From: Gaoshiqia sediminis
Lineage (GTDB): Bacteria; Bacteroidota; Bacteroidia; Bacteroidales; Prolixibacteraceae
Direction of reading: 5' to 3'
Length of the DNA stretch: 64,000 nucleotides
Assembly (NCBI RefSeq): GCF_025907915.1
Contig: NZ_JAPAAF010000001.1
Span: 310,001-374,000, forward strand
This document shows, piece after piece, positions 8,979 through 17,370 of the stretch (position 1 is the first letter of the stretch; every line of letters starts with the position of its first letter). Below the pieces are notes generated by a model. It did not search any database and was not told where the DNA came from. It worked only from the letters and a program-made list of their open reading frames with translations. Made by a program: the position numbers and the translations under genes.

Positions 8979-9590
8979 TCATCGGGTGATTCGCCGAAGT
9001 TCCATCACTACGCCTCCGGAAAAGGCCTTCGGGTTATTCGCATGTTTGGCCACAAATTTTTGCAGTTCCTCGGTTTTTGCAGTCAGTAAAAAACTGTCTC
9101 CATTGTCCTGAAAAGAGATCTGTTCCCGCTTCTTTTTGAACAGGTCCTCCAGCCAGGCAGGGTCGAACCAGCGAATGACTGCTGACGAATCCTGCAAATC
9201 GAGCCGGGCAAAACTATGCACGGGCATCAGGTGCAGGTCAAACAGGTCAACATCATCGCAAAAATATTCTTCCAGGAAGAAATCGAGGAAATAATGGCCG
9301 GCCAACCGGATGATATGCACCCTGAAACTTGCCTGCCGGGCTTCCTTGCGGTCCGGGTCTTTGATATGAAGCAGGAAGGAGGTGCTGTCGCGATTTTCCG
9401 GTAAATGTTCTTCTCCCCGGTAGTAAAAGTCGAACTGCCAGCTGGCCGAATCTTCTTCCAGCCATTCGCCCACCAGTAGATCGTTGGCAAATAAATCTTC
9501 CTGCCTGTAAAGCGGATAAAAGGAAAAAACCATGCAGCCGGATAATAGCAGAAAAACAGTCAATATAAATATGATGTGGCCCAACTTCAT
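8979..9590 (-). CDS. lipoprotein of unknown function
   Basis: A 203-aa protein with a lipoprotein signal: basic MKLGH, a hydrophobic stretch and lipobox LSGC (Cys19), so it is probably anchored in the inner or outer membrane after lipidation. The mature part is acidic and aromatic (FDFYYRGEEHL, FLEEYFCDDVD) and ends in a basic tail. No family is recognised. It converges on the aminotransferase gene, 12 bp apart, with no visible terminator between. The gene stands alone on the minus strand. Existence is supported by the clean signal peptide and full-length frame; function unknown. Confidence 0.7.
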   Translation of the reverse strand: MKLGHIIFILTVFLLLSGCMVFSFYPLYRQEDLFANDLLVGEWLEEDSASWQFDFYYRGEEHLPENRDSTSFLLHIKDPDRKEARQASFRVHIIRLAGHYFLDFFLEEYFCDDVDLFDLHLMPVHSFARLDLQDSSAVIRWFDPAWLEDLFKKKREQISFQDNGDSFLLTAKTEELQKFVAKHANNPKAFSGGVVMELRRITR

Positions 9591-9755
9591 GGCAAATGGT
9601 TTTTATCACCGTTTTCAAATCGTACAATTCGGATACGCCTGTGACCGCTTATTTGTTTGCCGATGCGGGCATTTTTTACAATTCAGACGGTTTGTCTGGA
9701 TGGAGACTAAATAATTAATTAAATTAGGCACGATAAACCATTAACCCATACATCG

Positions 9756-10103
9756 ATGGAATTACACAAGCCGTATTTAAGTTTAACTAAAACAAATCAA
9801 AGTTATTTACTTGGAGTTGTCCTCCAAACGACAAAAAATAATTGTATCACCGGTATTGTTCAGCAAGAAATTGAACAAGGTGGTAAAAAGTATTGGGGAG
9901 TTATCATCACGGTATCCGATCAAATCCAATTGGTAAACGGACCGGACGAACCGATTATTTCAACGTCAGTTGTTATCGATCTTGACAAATCTGTCGCTTA
10001 CAAAACGGTAAAATGCGTTGTTGAACAAAAATCGACAACAGGAACTTATGCTCCTGCGGAACCAAAAGATACCCATGTTGACTTTACCGATGGGGCAGAA
10101 TAA
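9756..10103 (+). CDS. hypothetical protein, 115 aa
   Basis: A soluble small protein, 115 aa, beta-rich by appearance (alternating hydrophobics in YWGVIITVSDQIQLV and TSVVIDLDKSVAYKTVKCVV) and with two cysteines. No signal peptide or membrane segment. It is not recognised. The gene starts at an ATG following a 165-bp AT-rich divergent gap shared with the lipoprotein gene, and lies 95 bp before the histidine kinase gene on the same strand. Composition matches neighbours, which supports a real gene, but no role can be given. Confidence 0.55.
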   Translation: MELHKPYLSLTKTNQSYLLGVVLQTTKNNCITGIVQQEIEQGGKKYWGVIITVSDQIQLVNGPDEPIISTSVVIDLDKSVAYKTVKCVVEQKSTTGTYAPAEPKDTHVDFTDGAE

Positions 10104-10198
10104 GGAAAGCTTCTCATGCCAACTACCAGTGACGATGTCGTTAAAGTCAAGGTTTTTATCGATTACTTTTGCTTAAAATTATTCAAGTCTATTTCGCG

Positions 10199-12310
10199 AT
10201 GAGAGAATTAATCAAGGTTTTCTTAACTTTTTCAATCGTCCTGTCAATTTCTCTCTGTTGCTCAGCATCAAGCCCGGAAGCTGATTCCATAAGAATAAGC
10301 AGCCAATTAAAAGAATTGAAGCAACTAATAGAAATAAATACAGACAGCGCATTAGTTTTAAGCAGACATATTTATAGCCAAGCGATTGAGGCCAACAATC
10401 AGGCGATTGCCTGGGAAGTAATGACTGACCAGGGCAGAATCTACTACAAACTTGGATATCCCGATTCTTCAAAGCTTATCTTGGAAAAGGTATTGGATTA
10501 TTCCCAATCGACGGGAGATCGTATCTTATCTATAAAAGCACATACCGAATTGGCTAAGACGCAGCAAAAGAGTTATGATTTTACCTCGGCTGTTGCGAAT
10601 TTGGTGCAGGCTGAAAAACTTTTAACTGATTCAGATTCGTTTGATCTCCGATTTTTCATCTTAAATAATCTGGGAATTGTTCACCGGAAAATGAAAGATT
10701 ACGATAATGCGCTGAGATATTTTGGGATACTGGAACGTAATTACTTCTTTCAACTTACCCCGGAGCAACGTTTTTTTCTGGCGATGAATATCGGGAATGT
10801 TTATGGAAGTCTTCAGGAATACACAAAAGCCGAAGAGTTTTATCAAAAGGCATATCACGAATTACAAGGTACCGATCAATTAGATAATCTGGTAACAATA
10901 ACCTATAACCTGGGAACACTCTACTACCTGCAGAACCGGTTGGCAAAAGCCGAAGAGTATATTCTAAAATCGTTGACTGATGGTGAAAAGATGGGGGACC
11001 CGATTAAAATTGAACGTTGTTACCGGGTTTTGGGAGCGATTAACTATGACCGGGGTGATTATCTGAATGCTGAAAAATATTATTTTAAATCACTTTCAAT
11101 TGCCAAAGAAGCCAATAACCCCAACTCGATCCTGGGAAATTACCGGAACCTATTTTTTAACAATCTTATGATTGCTGAAGAAACCGGTAGCCGGGAGCGG
11201 GTATCGAAGGGCCTGGACTATTTTCGAAAGTGGGATGCGCTGAACGACAGCCTGTATCAGGTTGCCACGACGGAGAAAGTATTGGAGCTGGAAAAGCAAT
11301 ACGAAACCGAGAAAAAGAACAACCAGATCAGTTTACTTGAAAAAGAAAACCTGATTAAGGAAGATGAACTTAAAATCCAACGGGCTCAGCGTAATTCGTT
11401 AATTTTTATTGCCTCATTCATTCTGGTCATTCTGGGTATTTTTGTCTATTTCTATTATTACTACCGCCGGATTAACCGGTTGTTGCAGGCCCAAAGCAAG
11501 CATATTTTCCAGCAACAGATCCAAATAAAGCAGCAAAATGAGCAGTTGCAGAAATCCATCAATACCCAGAACAAACTGTTCAGTATAATTGCCCACGATC
11601 TGAGAAGCCCGCTGGTCTCTATTTCGAACTTTTCGAAGCTGATTAATTTTTATTTGCGTGATGGCGATTTTAAAGCGGTAAACGATATGGCGAGACAAAT
11701 GGATCGAAAAAACGACTATGTGCTGGAGTTGACGGATAATCTGCTAAGCTGGGCAAAAAGCCAGTCCAATAGCTTGAACCCCTTCTGGGAAAAGGTTAGC
11801 CTGAACGAGATCATGGATGAATGTTTTCATCTGTATGAACCGGTGGCTGCCGACAAGGAAATTACGCTGATTTGTAATGAGCAGGAAGATAGTGTCGTGT
11901 GGGCCGACCGGAACATGGTAAAAACGATTTGCCGAAACCTGATAAACAATGCCATCAAGTTTACACCGCGTTTTGGCCGGGTGGATGTTTGGTTTGAGGT
12001 ACGCGGACCGGTAGTATGGGTGTTTGTGCGCGATACCGGTACGGGTATGTCGGAGGAGCAGGTTAACACACTGTTCGATCCGGATGCCCGCCATATTCAA
12101 TATGGTACCGAAGGCGAAAAAAGTACCGGCTTGGGCTTGTCGGTTTGCAAAGAGTTTGTCGAAAAGGTGGGTGGGCAAATCCGGGTTGAAAGTGAACCTG
12201 AGGTGGGCAGCACCTTCTGTTTTACAGTGCAGTTGTTCAATTCGTCGCTTCATATCCTCAGCAAGAAAAAAAGAGAAGAAGCTGAGGCCCCTTCTCCTTC
12301 ACTGAATTAG
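10199..12310 (+). CDS. TPR sensor histidine kinase
   Basis: A membrane sensor kinase of 703 aa from ATG 10199 (a TTG at 10169 is in frame but precedes the signal sequence MRELIKVFLTF). After the signal peptide comes a periplasmic tetratricopeptide region (residues ~30-370) with repeated pairs such as AEEFYQKAYHEL and AEEYILKSLTDG. A coiled-coil runs into one membrane helix (~residues 400-422), then HisKA with phospho-acceptor His near residue 466 (IAHDLRSP) and an HATPase domain with N box NLINNAIKF, G1 DTGTGM and G2 GLGLSV. It has no receiver domain, so it must signal to a separate response regulator; none is adjacent (an orphan). TPR-sensing kinases are frequent in Bacteroidota. Confidence 0.88.
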   Translation: MRELIKVFLTFSIVLSISLCCSASSPEADSIRISSQLKELKQLIEINTDSALVLSRHIYSQAIEANNQAIAWEVMTDQGRIYYKLGYPDSSKLILEKVLDYSQSTGDRILSIKAHTELAKTQQKSYDFTSAVANLVQAEKLLTDSDSFDLRFFILNNLGIVHRKMKDYDNALRYFGILERNYFFQLTPEQRFFLAMNIGNVYGSLQEYTKAEEFYQKAYHELQGTDQLDNLVTITYNLGTLYYLQNRLAKAEEYILKSLTDGEKMGDPIKIERCYRVLGAINYDRGDYLNAEKYYFKSLSIAKEANNPNSILGNYRNLFFNNLMIAEETGSRERVSKGLDYFRKWDALNDSLYQVATTEKVLELEKQYETEKKNNQISLLEKENLIKEDELKIQRAQRNSLIFIASFILVILGIFVYFYYYYRRINRLLQAQSKHIFQQQIQIKQQNEQLQKSINTQNKLFSIIAHDLRSPLVSISNFSKLINFYLRDGDFKAVNDMARQMDRKNDYVLELTDNLLSWAKSQSNSLNPFWEKVSLNEIMDECFHLYEPVAADKEITLICNEQEDSVVWADRNMVKTICRNLINNAIKFTPRFGRVDVWFEVRGPVVWVFVRDTGTGMSEEQVNTLFDPDARHIQYGTEGEKSTGLGLSVCKEFVEKVGGQIRVESEPEVGSTFCFTVQLFNSSLHILSKKKREEAEAPSPSLN

Positions 12311-12340
12311 TCAGACTATTGTAGTGTCAACTATTGCTGT

Positions 12341-14272
12341 TTAAGCCAGAAAGCCATATTTGTCGGAATAGGCCAGCATTTGTTTGGTATATCCCGATGA
12401 ATAATCGACATCCACATCTACCACCTCGCCTGCATCGTTCTTCACCAGTACAAGTTCGGGGTTGACAAATCCGGCATAGGGGGCAATGTTCAGCTTTTTA
12501 AACCTTTCGAGCACTTCGTCATGCAACTTCCGGTCAACCTTTACGCCGTAGCTTTCTACCAGGGCTTTGGCTGCTTCGATATCGCCTTCCGATTTGATCC
12601 GCTGCACTTCTTTTAACAATTGGCCAAAAAGATCGCGCAATTTCAGATAATCATTAATCCGGACGTACGTTTTTTCGTCCCGATAAATAAATTCAACCAT
12701 GTTTTCGTCCTGACCATGCTCGTAAGCCCAGCGGGCAATCAGCTGGCGGTTGCGCATGTGCGATTCCTCCAGGTCTTTCCCGGGCTCAATGCGCGTGAGT
12801 TGAGTGATTAAGCCATTACGCAGGTAGGCATCGTATTCGGCCATGCCGGTTTCGGGTGAGGGGACCAGTCCCAATTCGAGAAGTTTGTTGTCGGCGATGT
12901 AATACAGAGCAAACAAATCGGCGCGTGTTTCTTCCAGGGTGGAATAGTAATTTTTCAGATCTTCGGTTCTTACGCCGGGCTGCATCCGGCCGGACCCGTG
13001 GCCCAGACATTCATGCAGATCGGTGTGCAGGTTGCCTGCCAGTTGGCCGTAATTACGGGCGCGTTCAATTTCAGCAGGTGAAGCGGCAAATTCTTCCAAC
13101 ATGCCGTTGTTCAGCGAGTCGATGAAGTAGGCGTGCGTAATGTTTTCGATGGTAACCGACTTTGATCCGTAGATTTCTCGGATCCAATCGGCATTGGGCA
13201 GGTTGATCCCAATCGGCGTGTGAGGGTAACAGTCGCCGCCCAACATGGCCACATGGATTACCTTGGCGCTTACACCTTTAACTTCTTTCTTTTTGTAGTC
13301 GTCGTCAACCGGTGAGTTAGCTTCGAACCAGGCCGCGTTTTCCGATAAAATCCGGGCGCGTTCGCTGCCTATCATATCTTTATAATTGACGATGGATTCC
13401 CAGCTGCCTTTTATTCCCAGCGGGTCGCCGTAAACTTCAATGAACCCGTTCACAAAGTCCACCTGGCCCTGATTTTCTTTCACCCACAAGATGCTGTATT
13501 CGTCAAATAGTCTCAAATCGCCTGTTTCGTAATAAGCGATTAATTTCCGGATCGACTCCTGCTGCAATTCGTTTTCAGCAAATGGAATGGCCTTTTCAAG
13601 CCAAAAAATGATTTTCCGGATGGCCGAGCCATATTTCCCGTCCGCCTTCCAAATCACTTCCTGCAATTGGCCGTCCTTTTTCACCAGTTGGCTGTTCAGC
13701 CCGAACGATGGAGCCTGCTGCCCGGCTGCCTTGCGTTTTTCGTCATAAAACAGCTCGGCATCCTGTTGTGAAACAGCCTGGTAATAATTCATGGCCGACG
13801 CTTCAAGCAGGTCCTTGTTGCTGTCCAGACTCACCCGCTTGCTTTCCCGTGCCGGGTTGAAGATGACGTCCAACAGGTCTTCCAGATCACGATCATGCTT
13901 CAAATCATCTAATTCCGATTGTTGTATCCATGTTTCGAAGGTTAATCGGTTGAAGCCCGGGATAAACTTATCGGTTGAATAATGATGATGGATACCATTG
14001 GCAAACCAAACCTTTTTCAGGTATGTGTGAAACGCTTCAAAATCAGCTGTGTCACGCCTTCCGGAATAAGACCGGTAAATAGTTTCGAGTAGTCTCCTGA
14101 TCTTTAAATTGTAGCGGTTGTTTTGATCCCATAAAATATCGCGTCCGCAGCGGGCTGCTTCACTCAGATAATAGATATACTGTTTTTGGTTGAGGCTCAA
14201 CTGATCGAACCCGGTTAGCCAAAACCGTAAAATTTTTATGTCGTCAAATTTCTCAACAAATACTTCATTCAT
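12341..14272 (-). CDS. dipeptidyl peptidase III-like metallopeptidase (M49)
   Basis: A zinc peptidase of family M49, 643 aa, which removes dipeptides from the N-terminus of oligopeptides. The hexapeptide zinc motif HECLGH is at residues 420-425, and EETRAD at 447-452 provides the second-glutamate motif (EExRAE/D in the family). The HECLGH form, rather than HELLGH, is the one known from Bacteroides DPP III. No signal peptide is seen, so it is probably cytoplasmic. It is slightly shorter than the ~675-aa Bacteroides enzyme, at the N-terminus. Its start overlaps the trmH stop by 4 bp (ATGA), so translation is probably coupled although the functions look unrelated. Confidence 0.88.
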   Translation of the reverse strand: MNEVFVEKFDDIKILRFWLTGFDQLSLNQKQYIYYLSEAARCGRDILWDQNNRYNLKIRRLLETIYRSYSGRRDTADFEAFHTYLKKVWFANGIHHHYSTDKFIPGFNRLTFETWIQQSELDDLKHDRDLEDLLDVIFNPARESKRVSLDSNKDLLEASAMNYYQAVSQQDAELFYDEKRKAAGQQAPSFGLNSQLVKKDGQLQEVIWKADGKYGSAIRKIIFWLEKAIPFAENELQQESIRKLIAYYETGDLRLFDEYSILWVKENQGQVDFVNGFIEVYGDPLGIKGSWESIVNYKDMIGSERARILSENAAWFEANSPVDDDYKKKEVKGVSAKVIHVAMLGGDCYPHTPIGINLPNADWIREIYGSKSVTIENITHAYFIDSLNNGMLEEFAASPAEIERARNYGQLAGNLHTDLHECLGHGSGRMQPGVRTEDLKNYYSTLEETRADLFALYYIADNKLLELGLVPSPETGMAEYDAYLRNGLITQLTRIEPGKDLEESHMRNRQLIARWAYEHGQDENMVEFIYRDEKTYVRINDYLKLRDLFGQLLKEVQRIKSEGDIEAAKALVESYGVKVDRKLHDEVLERFKKLNIAPYAGFVNPELVLVKNDAGEVVDVDVDYSSGYTKQMLAYSDKYGFLA

Positions 14273-14952
14273 AATCCTTCTTTTAGCTTTAGCTTATATT
14301 GTTCTTCAATTAGGGCTGACGTTTTGATAGAGCGGCGCAACCAGCTTAATTTTATTTCGGCTTGCTCCTGCGGTGTCAAGTGCCAGTCCAGGTCGGTGTG
14401 ATACCGTAATTGGTGAGTGAGGTGATGTAAAATGATGGCGGCTGACACCGATATGTTAAAACTTTCGGTAAAGCCGTACATGGGGATTTTCAGAAATTCA
14501 TCGGCTTCGTTTTTTACAATATCTGAAATTCCGGTTAGTTCTGTTCCAAAGAACAGGGCTGTTTTCCCTTTGCTCAGGTCAAAATCTTCCAGGTTGATGT
14601 CGCCTTCGTGTGGCGTGGTGGCAACAATACGGTAGCCCTTTTTGCGCAAGTACTTGATTGCTTCCTGGGTATTGTTCTCTTTTTTGTTGAATTTTTTAAG
14701 GTTTAGCCATTTGGTTGCACCCATGGCAACTTCGCGGTCAACTTCAAATTTATTATTGTTTTCAATGATGTAGGCATCTTGTAGTCCGAAACAATCTACC
14801 GTGCGCAGAACGGCGCTGGCATTTTGCGGTTGGTAAATATCTTCAAGGGCAATAGTCAGGTAACGGGTGCGCTGCGCCAATGTCCGTTCAAACAGGTCGA
14901 GCCGTTCGGAAGTGACGAATTCGGAAAGATAGTTGATTAAATGTTGATTCAT
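14269..14952 (-). CDS. trmH: tRNA 2'-O-methyltransferase of the TrmH/SpoU family
   Basis: A SPOUT-class methyltransferase, 227 aa. The N-terminal part contains the TrmH hallmark EDIYQPQNASAVLRTVDCFG (residues ~37-56), which fits tRNA(Gm18) methyltransferase rather than the rRNA or TrmL paralogs. The knot motifs follow as ALFFGTELTGIS and FNISVSAAIILHHL, which bind S-adenosylmethionine. It should methylate the 2'-OH of G18 in the D-loop of tRNAs. First gene of a two-gene operon with the M49 peptidase (4-bp overlap). Upstream, 30 bp away, is the HU terminator. Confidence 0.88.
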   Translation of the reverse strand: MNQHLINYLSEFVTSERLDLFERTLAQRTRYLTIALEDIYQPQNASAVLRTVDCFGLQDAYIIENNNKFEVDREVAMGATKWLNLKKFNKKENNTQEAIKYLRKKGYRIVATTPHEGDINLEDFDLSKGKTALFFGTELTGISDIVKNEADEFLKIPMYGFTESFNISVSAAIILHHLTHQLRYHTDLDWHLTPQEQAEIKLSWLRRSIKTSALIEEQYKLKLKEGL

Positions 14953-14981
14953 ATTGAATTGCAGCTTGATGAAAGGACAAA

Positions 14982-15017
14982 AATAAGAAAGGGTGGCTTT
15001 TAAACGGCCACCCTTTC
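14982..15017 (-). terminator. terminator of the HU gene
   Basis: A perfect 11-bp hairpin GAAAGGGTGGC (14987-14997) / GCCACCCTTTC (15007-15017) lies 22 bp after the HU stop. In the minus direction it is followed by TTATTTTTG, a T-rich tail. It separates the HU gene from trmH. Confidence 0.85.
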
Positions 15018-15038
15018 AGAATTTCTTTCAGGACAATA

Positions 15039-15308
15039 CTAGATTGTATCAGTAAGTTCTGCACCTGGTTTGAATTTTACTACTTTCTTTTCAGGAATTT
15101 CAATAGGAGCTCCTGACTGAGGATTTCTACCAGTTCTGGCACTGCGAGTAGAAACTGCAAAAGAACCGAATCCGATCAATGCAACACGGTCGCCGTTTTT
15201 CAATGCATCGGTTGTAGATTCAACAAATGCGTCAAGCGCCTTTTTGGCATCAGCTTTAGTAAGACCTGCTTTTTCAGCAATGGCATCAATTAATTGAGCT
15301 TTGTTCAT
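15039..15308 (-). CDS. hup: HU-family DNA-binding protein
   Basis: A classic 89-aa HU protein, exactly the family length. The N-terminal helices (MNKAQLIDAIAEKAGLTKADAKKA) form the dimer body; the beta arm carries GFGSF, TRSARTGRNPQSG and the Pro/Lys run KKVVKFKPG that bends DNA. It coats and bends chromosomal DNA and is usually abundant. Codon use is the ordinary highly expressed type for the region. A long AT-rich leader (15309-15480) lies upstream; terminated by the hairpin at 14987-15017. As HU/IHF proteins often assist site-specific recombination, its location next to an island edge is probably coincidental. Confidence 0.95.
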   Translation of the reverse strand: MNKAQLIDAIAEKAGLTKADAKKALDAFVESTTDALKNGDRVALIGFGSFAVSTRSARTGRNPQSGAPIEIPEKKVVKFKPGAELTDTI

Positions 15309-15540
15309 AGGAAAACATGTTTAGGGTTAAAAATAAACTGATTATTATTACTTGTTTATTGACATAGTTACCGTTATTAAATATCAAAGATGCGACAAAT
15401 TTTCTTAAAACATCAGTAAAATCAACACTTTCCGTCGCTCTAATTTTAAGTTTTATAAAATTCTAAAATAAGATTTAAAAAAGCAACTCTTAGCTTGCTT
15501 TTTTTTTTTTGAAATCAGAAGTTTTTTTCTTGCAATTGTT

Positions 15541-15570
15541 TTTGAGTTTTGAAAAATTCATCTACTTTTG
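15541..15570 (+). promoter_or_regulatory. tRNA-Ser promoter
   Basis: TTTG (15541-15544) and TACTTTTG (15563-15570) are separated by 18 bp and match the Bacteroidota vegetative promoter TTTG/TAnnTTTG. The mature tRNA starts 12 bp after the -7 box. This exact match also helps to identify the phylum. Confidence 0.75.
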
Positions 15571-15582
15571 CCGCCACATCAC

Positions 15583-15667
15583 GGAGAGATGGCAGAGTGG
15601 TCGAATGCGGCGGTCTTGAAAACCGTTGATCTTCACGGGTCCGGGGGTTCGAATCCCTCTCTCTCCG
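15583..15667 (+). tRNA. tRNA-Ser (UGA anticodon)
   Basis: An 85-nt class II tRNA. The acceptor GGAGAGA pairs with TCTCTCC (15660-15666), discriminator G at 15667. The anticodon loop CTTGAAA gives anticodon TGA. A long variable arm follows the anticodon stem, and the T arm is GGGGG-TTCGAAT-CCCTC. CCA is not encoded. Its 3' end resembles the short core recorded as the attachment site of the Bacteroides element NBU1, so it is a plausible integration target, but no second copy of the 3' end was found in the window. Confidence 0.95.
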
Positions 15668-15692
15668 CTGGAAAACAAAGTAAAAAGAAGCA

Positions 15693-15726
15693 AGAGCCTG
15701 TAAGTCAACACTTACAGGCTCTTTTT
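15693..15726 (+). terminator. terminator downstream of tRNA-Ser
   Basis: Perfect 12-bp stem AGAGCCTGTAAG (15693-15704) / CTTACAGGCTCT (15711-15722) with a 6-nt loop, followed by four further T. It ends the tRNA-Ser transcript 25 bp after the tRNA. Confidence 0.9.
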
Positions 15727-15828
15727 GATGCAAAGCGGCATAAGAAAACGCAAATAGGGATCACTTTAAAAAGTAGGTGGAGTAAAAAATAAGTAGATCT
15801 TTGCTTGGTTATTTTTAGACCACAGCAA

Positions 15829-16961
15829 TGGGATCGAAACAAAGCCAATAAAACTGCATATCAAAGCCATTCTACCGGAAGAACTGTTTGATTATTTTGA
15901 GATCACCGATGTAAAAACCAAGGATAAGTTCATTGATGTTTACCTGGATGAGTTGAACGTTTCTCCTCCGGCGTACAAACATGTTAAGCTTAGCTCAAAT
16001 GGGTTCCATGCCCCGGTAGCCGTACAAGACTTTTCAACACGAGGCAGGGCGGTGTTTCTTCACATAAGGAGGCGGAAATGGAAAGTTGAAGAAACGGGGC
16101 AAATCATCAGCAACAGCTGGGATACAACAGCCGAAGGAACGCGTTACACCAAAAGTTTCGCGTCTTTTTTAAAAGGAATATTTGGACAACTACCCGATCA
16201 GCAGCAAAAGGGCAAAAAGGTGCATTGGTTGCCATGATTAAAGGGACAAAGTCGGAATCAGTTATTGAAATCTTGATGAACATCCCCCAAAAATTACGCG
16301 ACAAGGTTGATGAAGTCACCTTTGATATGGCCGGATCAATGAACCTGATTGTAAAACGTTGTTTTACCAAGGCAACAAAGGTTATCGATCGTTTCCATAG
16401 GCAGAAACTGGCCTATGAAGCACTACAGGAAATGCGTGTCAAACACAGATGGGATGCGATCAATGAAGAAACCAATGCCATAGACAATGCCCGCTGGGAA
16501 AAAACAGAATATGTGCCTTTTCGCTTTGACAACGGGGACACAAAAAGACAACTCCTCGCCCGGAGCAGATACCTGCTTTTCAAATCAGCCGACAAATGGT
16601 CCAATACACAAAAGCAAAGAGCAAAGATCCTGTTTGCCCAATATCCCGACATCAAACAAGCTTATGGCCTGACCCATTCTCTGCGAATGATCTTTTCACT
16701 TACAAAAGACAAAGGTGCCAGCTTACACCAAACTGGCAAAATGGTACAACCAGGTAACTGATTCAGGCTTCGAATCTTTCAACACCATCTCTGCAACAAT
16801 CTACACCCATTACCTGGAAATATTGAACTTCTTTGATAACCGTAGTACTCAATGCCTCAGCAGAATCCTACAACGCTAAACTGAAAGCTTTCAGAGCAGT
16901 TTTGAGAGGAGTGAGCGATGTAAAATATTTCCTTTTCAGAGTCGCTAAAATTTATGCTTGA
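15829..16961 (+). pseudogene. decayed ISL3/ISAon1-type transposase
   Basis: Fragments of one DDE transposase are spread over all three forward frames. The N-terminal part (to ~16237) contains KPIKLHIKAILPEEL and a region like the ISAon1 N-terminal domain. The middle part (from ~16225) has the catalytic-Asp region TFDMAGSMNLI, then DRFHRQKLAYEAL. The last part ends NASAESYNAKLKAFR with the final acidic residue and stops at 16961. At least three frameshifts break it (near 16230, 16735 and 16850). No terminal inverted repeats were recognised. It sits between tRNA-Ser and the tRNA scar, so it marks the unstable left edge of the island. It cannot make a functional transposase. Confidence 0.8.
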
Positions 16962-17022
16962 AAATTTAATCCACCGGAAATATCATCTGATCCCAAAAAC
17001 GACTTGCAGATTACTTGCAAAT

Positions 17023-17058
17023 AAAAAAGAGCTACAAATTTTTGATTTGTAACTCTTT
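17023..17058 (-). terminator. terminator beside the tRNA fragment
   Basis: A 14-bp hairpin AAAGAGCTACAAAT (17026-17039) / ATTTGTAACTCTTT (17045-17058) with one mismatch; in the minus direction it ends in six T. It follows the tRNA-like fragment by 9 bp, as a tRNA gene's own terminator would, and may now also end the drm operon transcript. Confidence 0.75.
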
Positions 17059-17067
17059 GATTTTCAA

Positions 17068-17086
17068 GTCGGGATACCAGGATTCG
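17068..17086 (-). other. tRNA 3'-end fragment, candidate att site
   Basis: Read on the minus strand, the 19 bases CGAATCCTGGTATCCCGAC look like the end of the T loop (CGAAT), the 3' T-stem strand (CCTGG), a 7-nt acceptor strand (TATCCCG) and discriminator A, as in Bacteroidota tRNAs whose acceptor starts CGGGATA (tRNA-Pro-like). The rest of the tRNA is missing: the bases on the 5' side are unrelated. A truncated tRNA 3' end plus terminator is the signature left at the distal end of an element inserted into a tRNA gene, and the element would extend to higher coordinates. Identity of the tRNA is uncertain. Confidence 0.55.
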
Positions 17087-17370
17087 TCTTGTGTCCTGTA
17101 AATATTTTATTATCAGAAAGATATCGAAATGTTTCCAGAAAGAACTCACCGTTTAACTCACCTGAAATTTGATCAGTGTTCAATCAATTTGAAATGAGTT
17201 TGTTACGTACAAATATACAAAATAATCCAATTTGATCCAAAAAAATGATTTTGAACTGGGAAAAACTATAATTGGTAGTGGATGTTTCCCAAAAATTGGG
17301 TTCATTGCCACAGTATATGCAATGTCTATCAAGCCTTCTATCGCTGAACGTTTTTACCTTTCCCATATAA

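Noticed and set aside
15583-15667. tRNA-Ser 3' end as the element's insertion site
   Set aside because: Plausible in principle, but no second copy of its 3' end was found and a different tRNA fragment marks the edge at 17068; kept only as a possibility.
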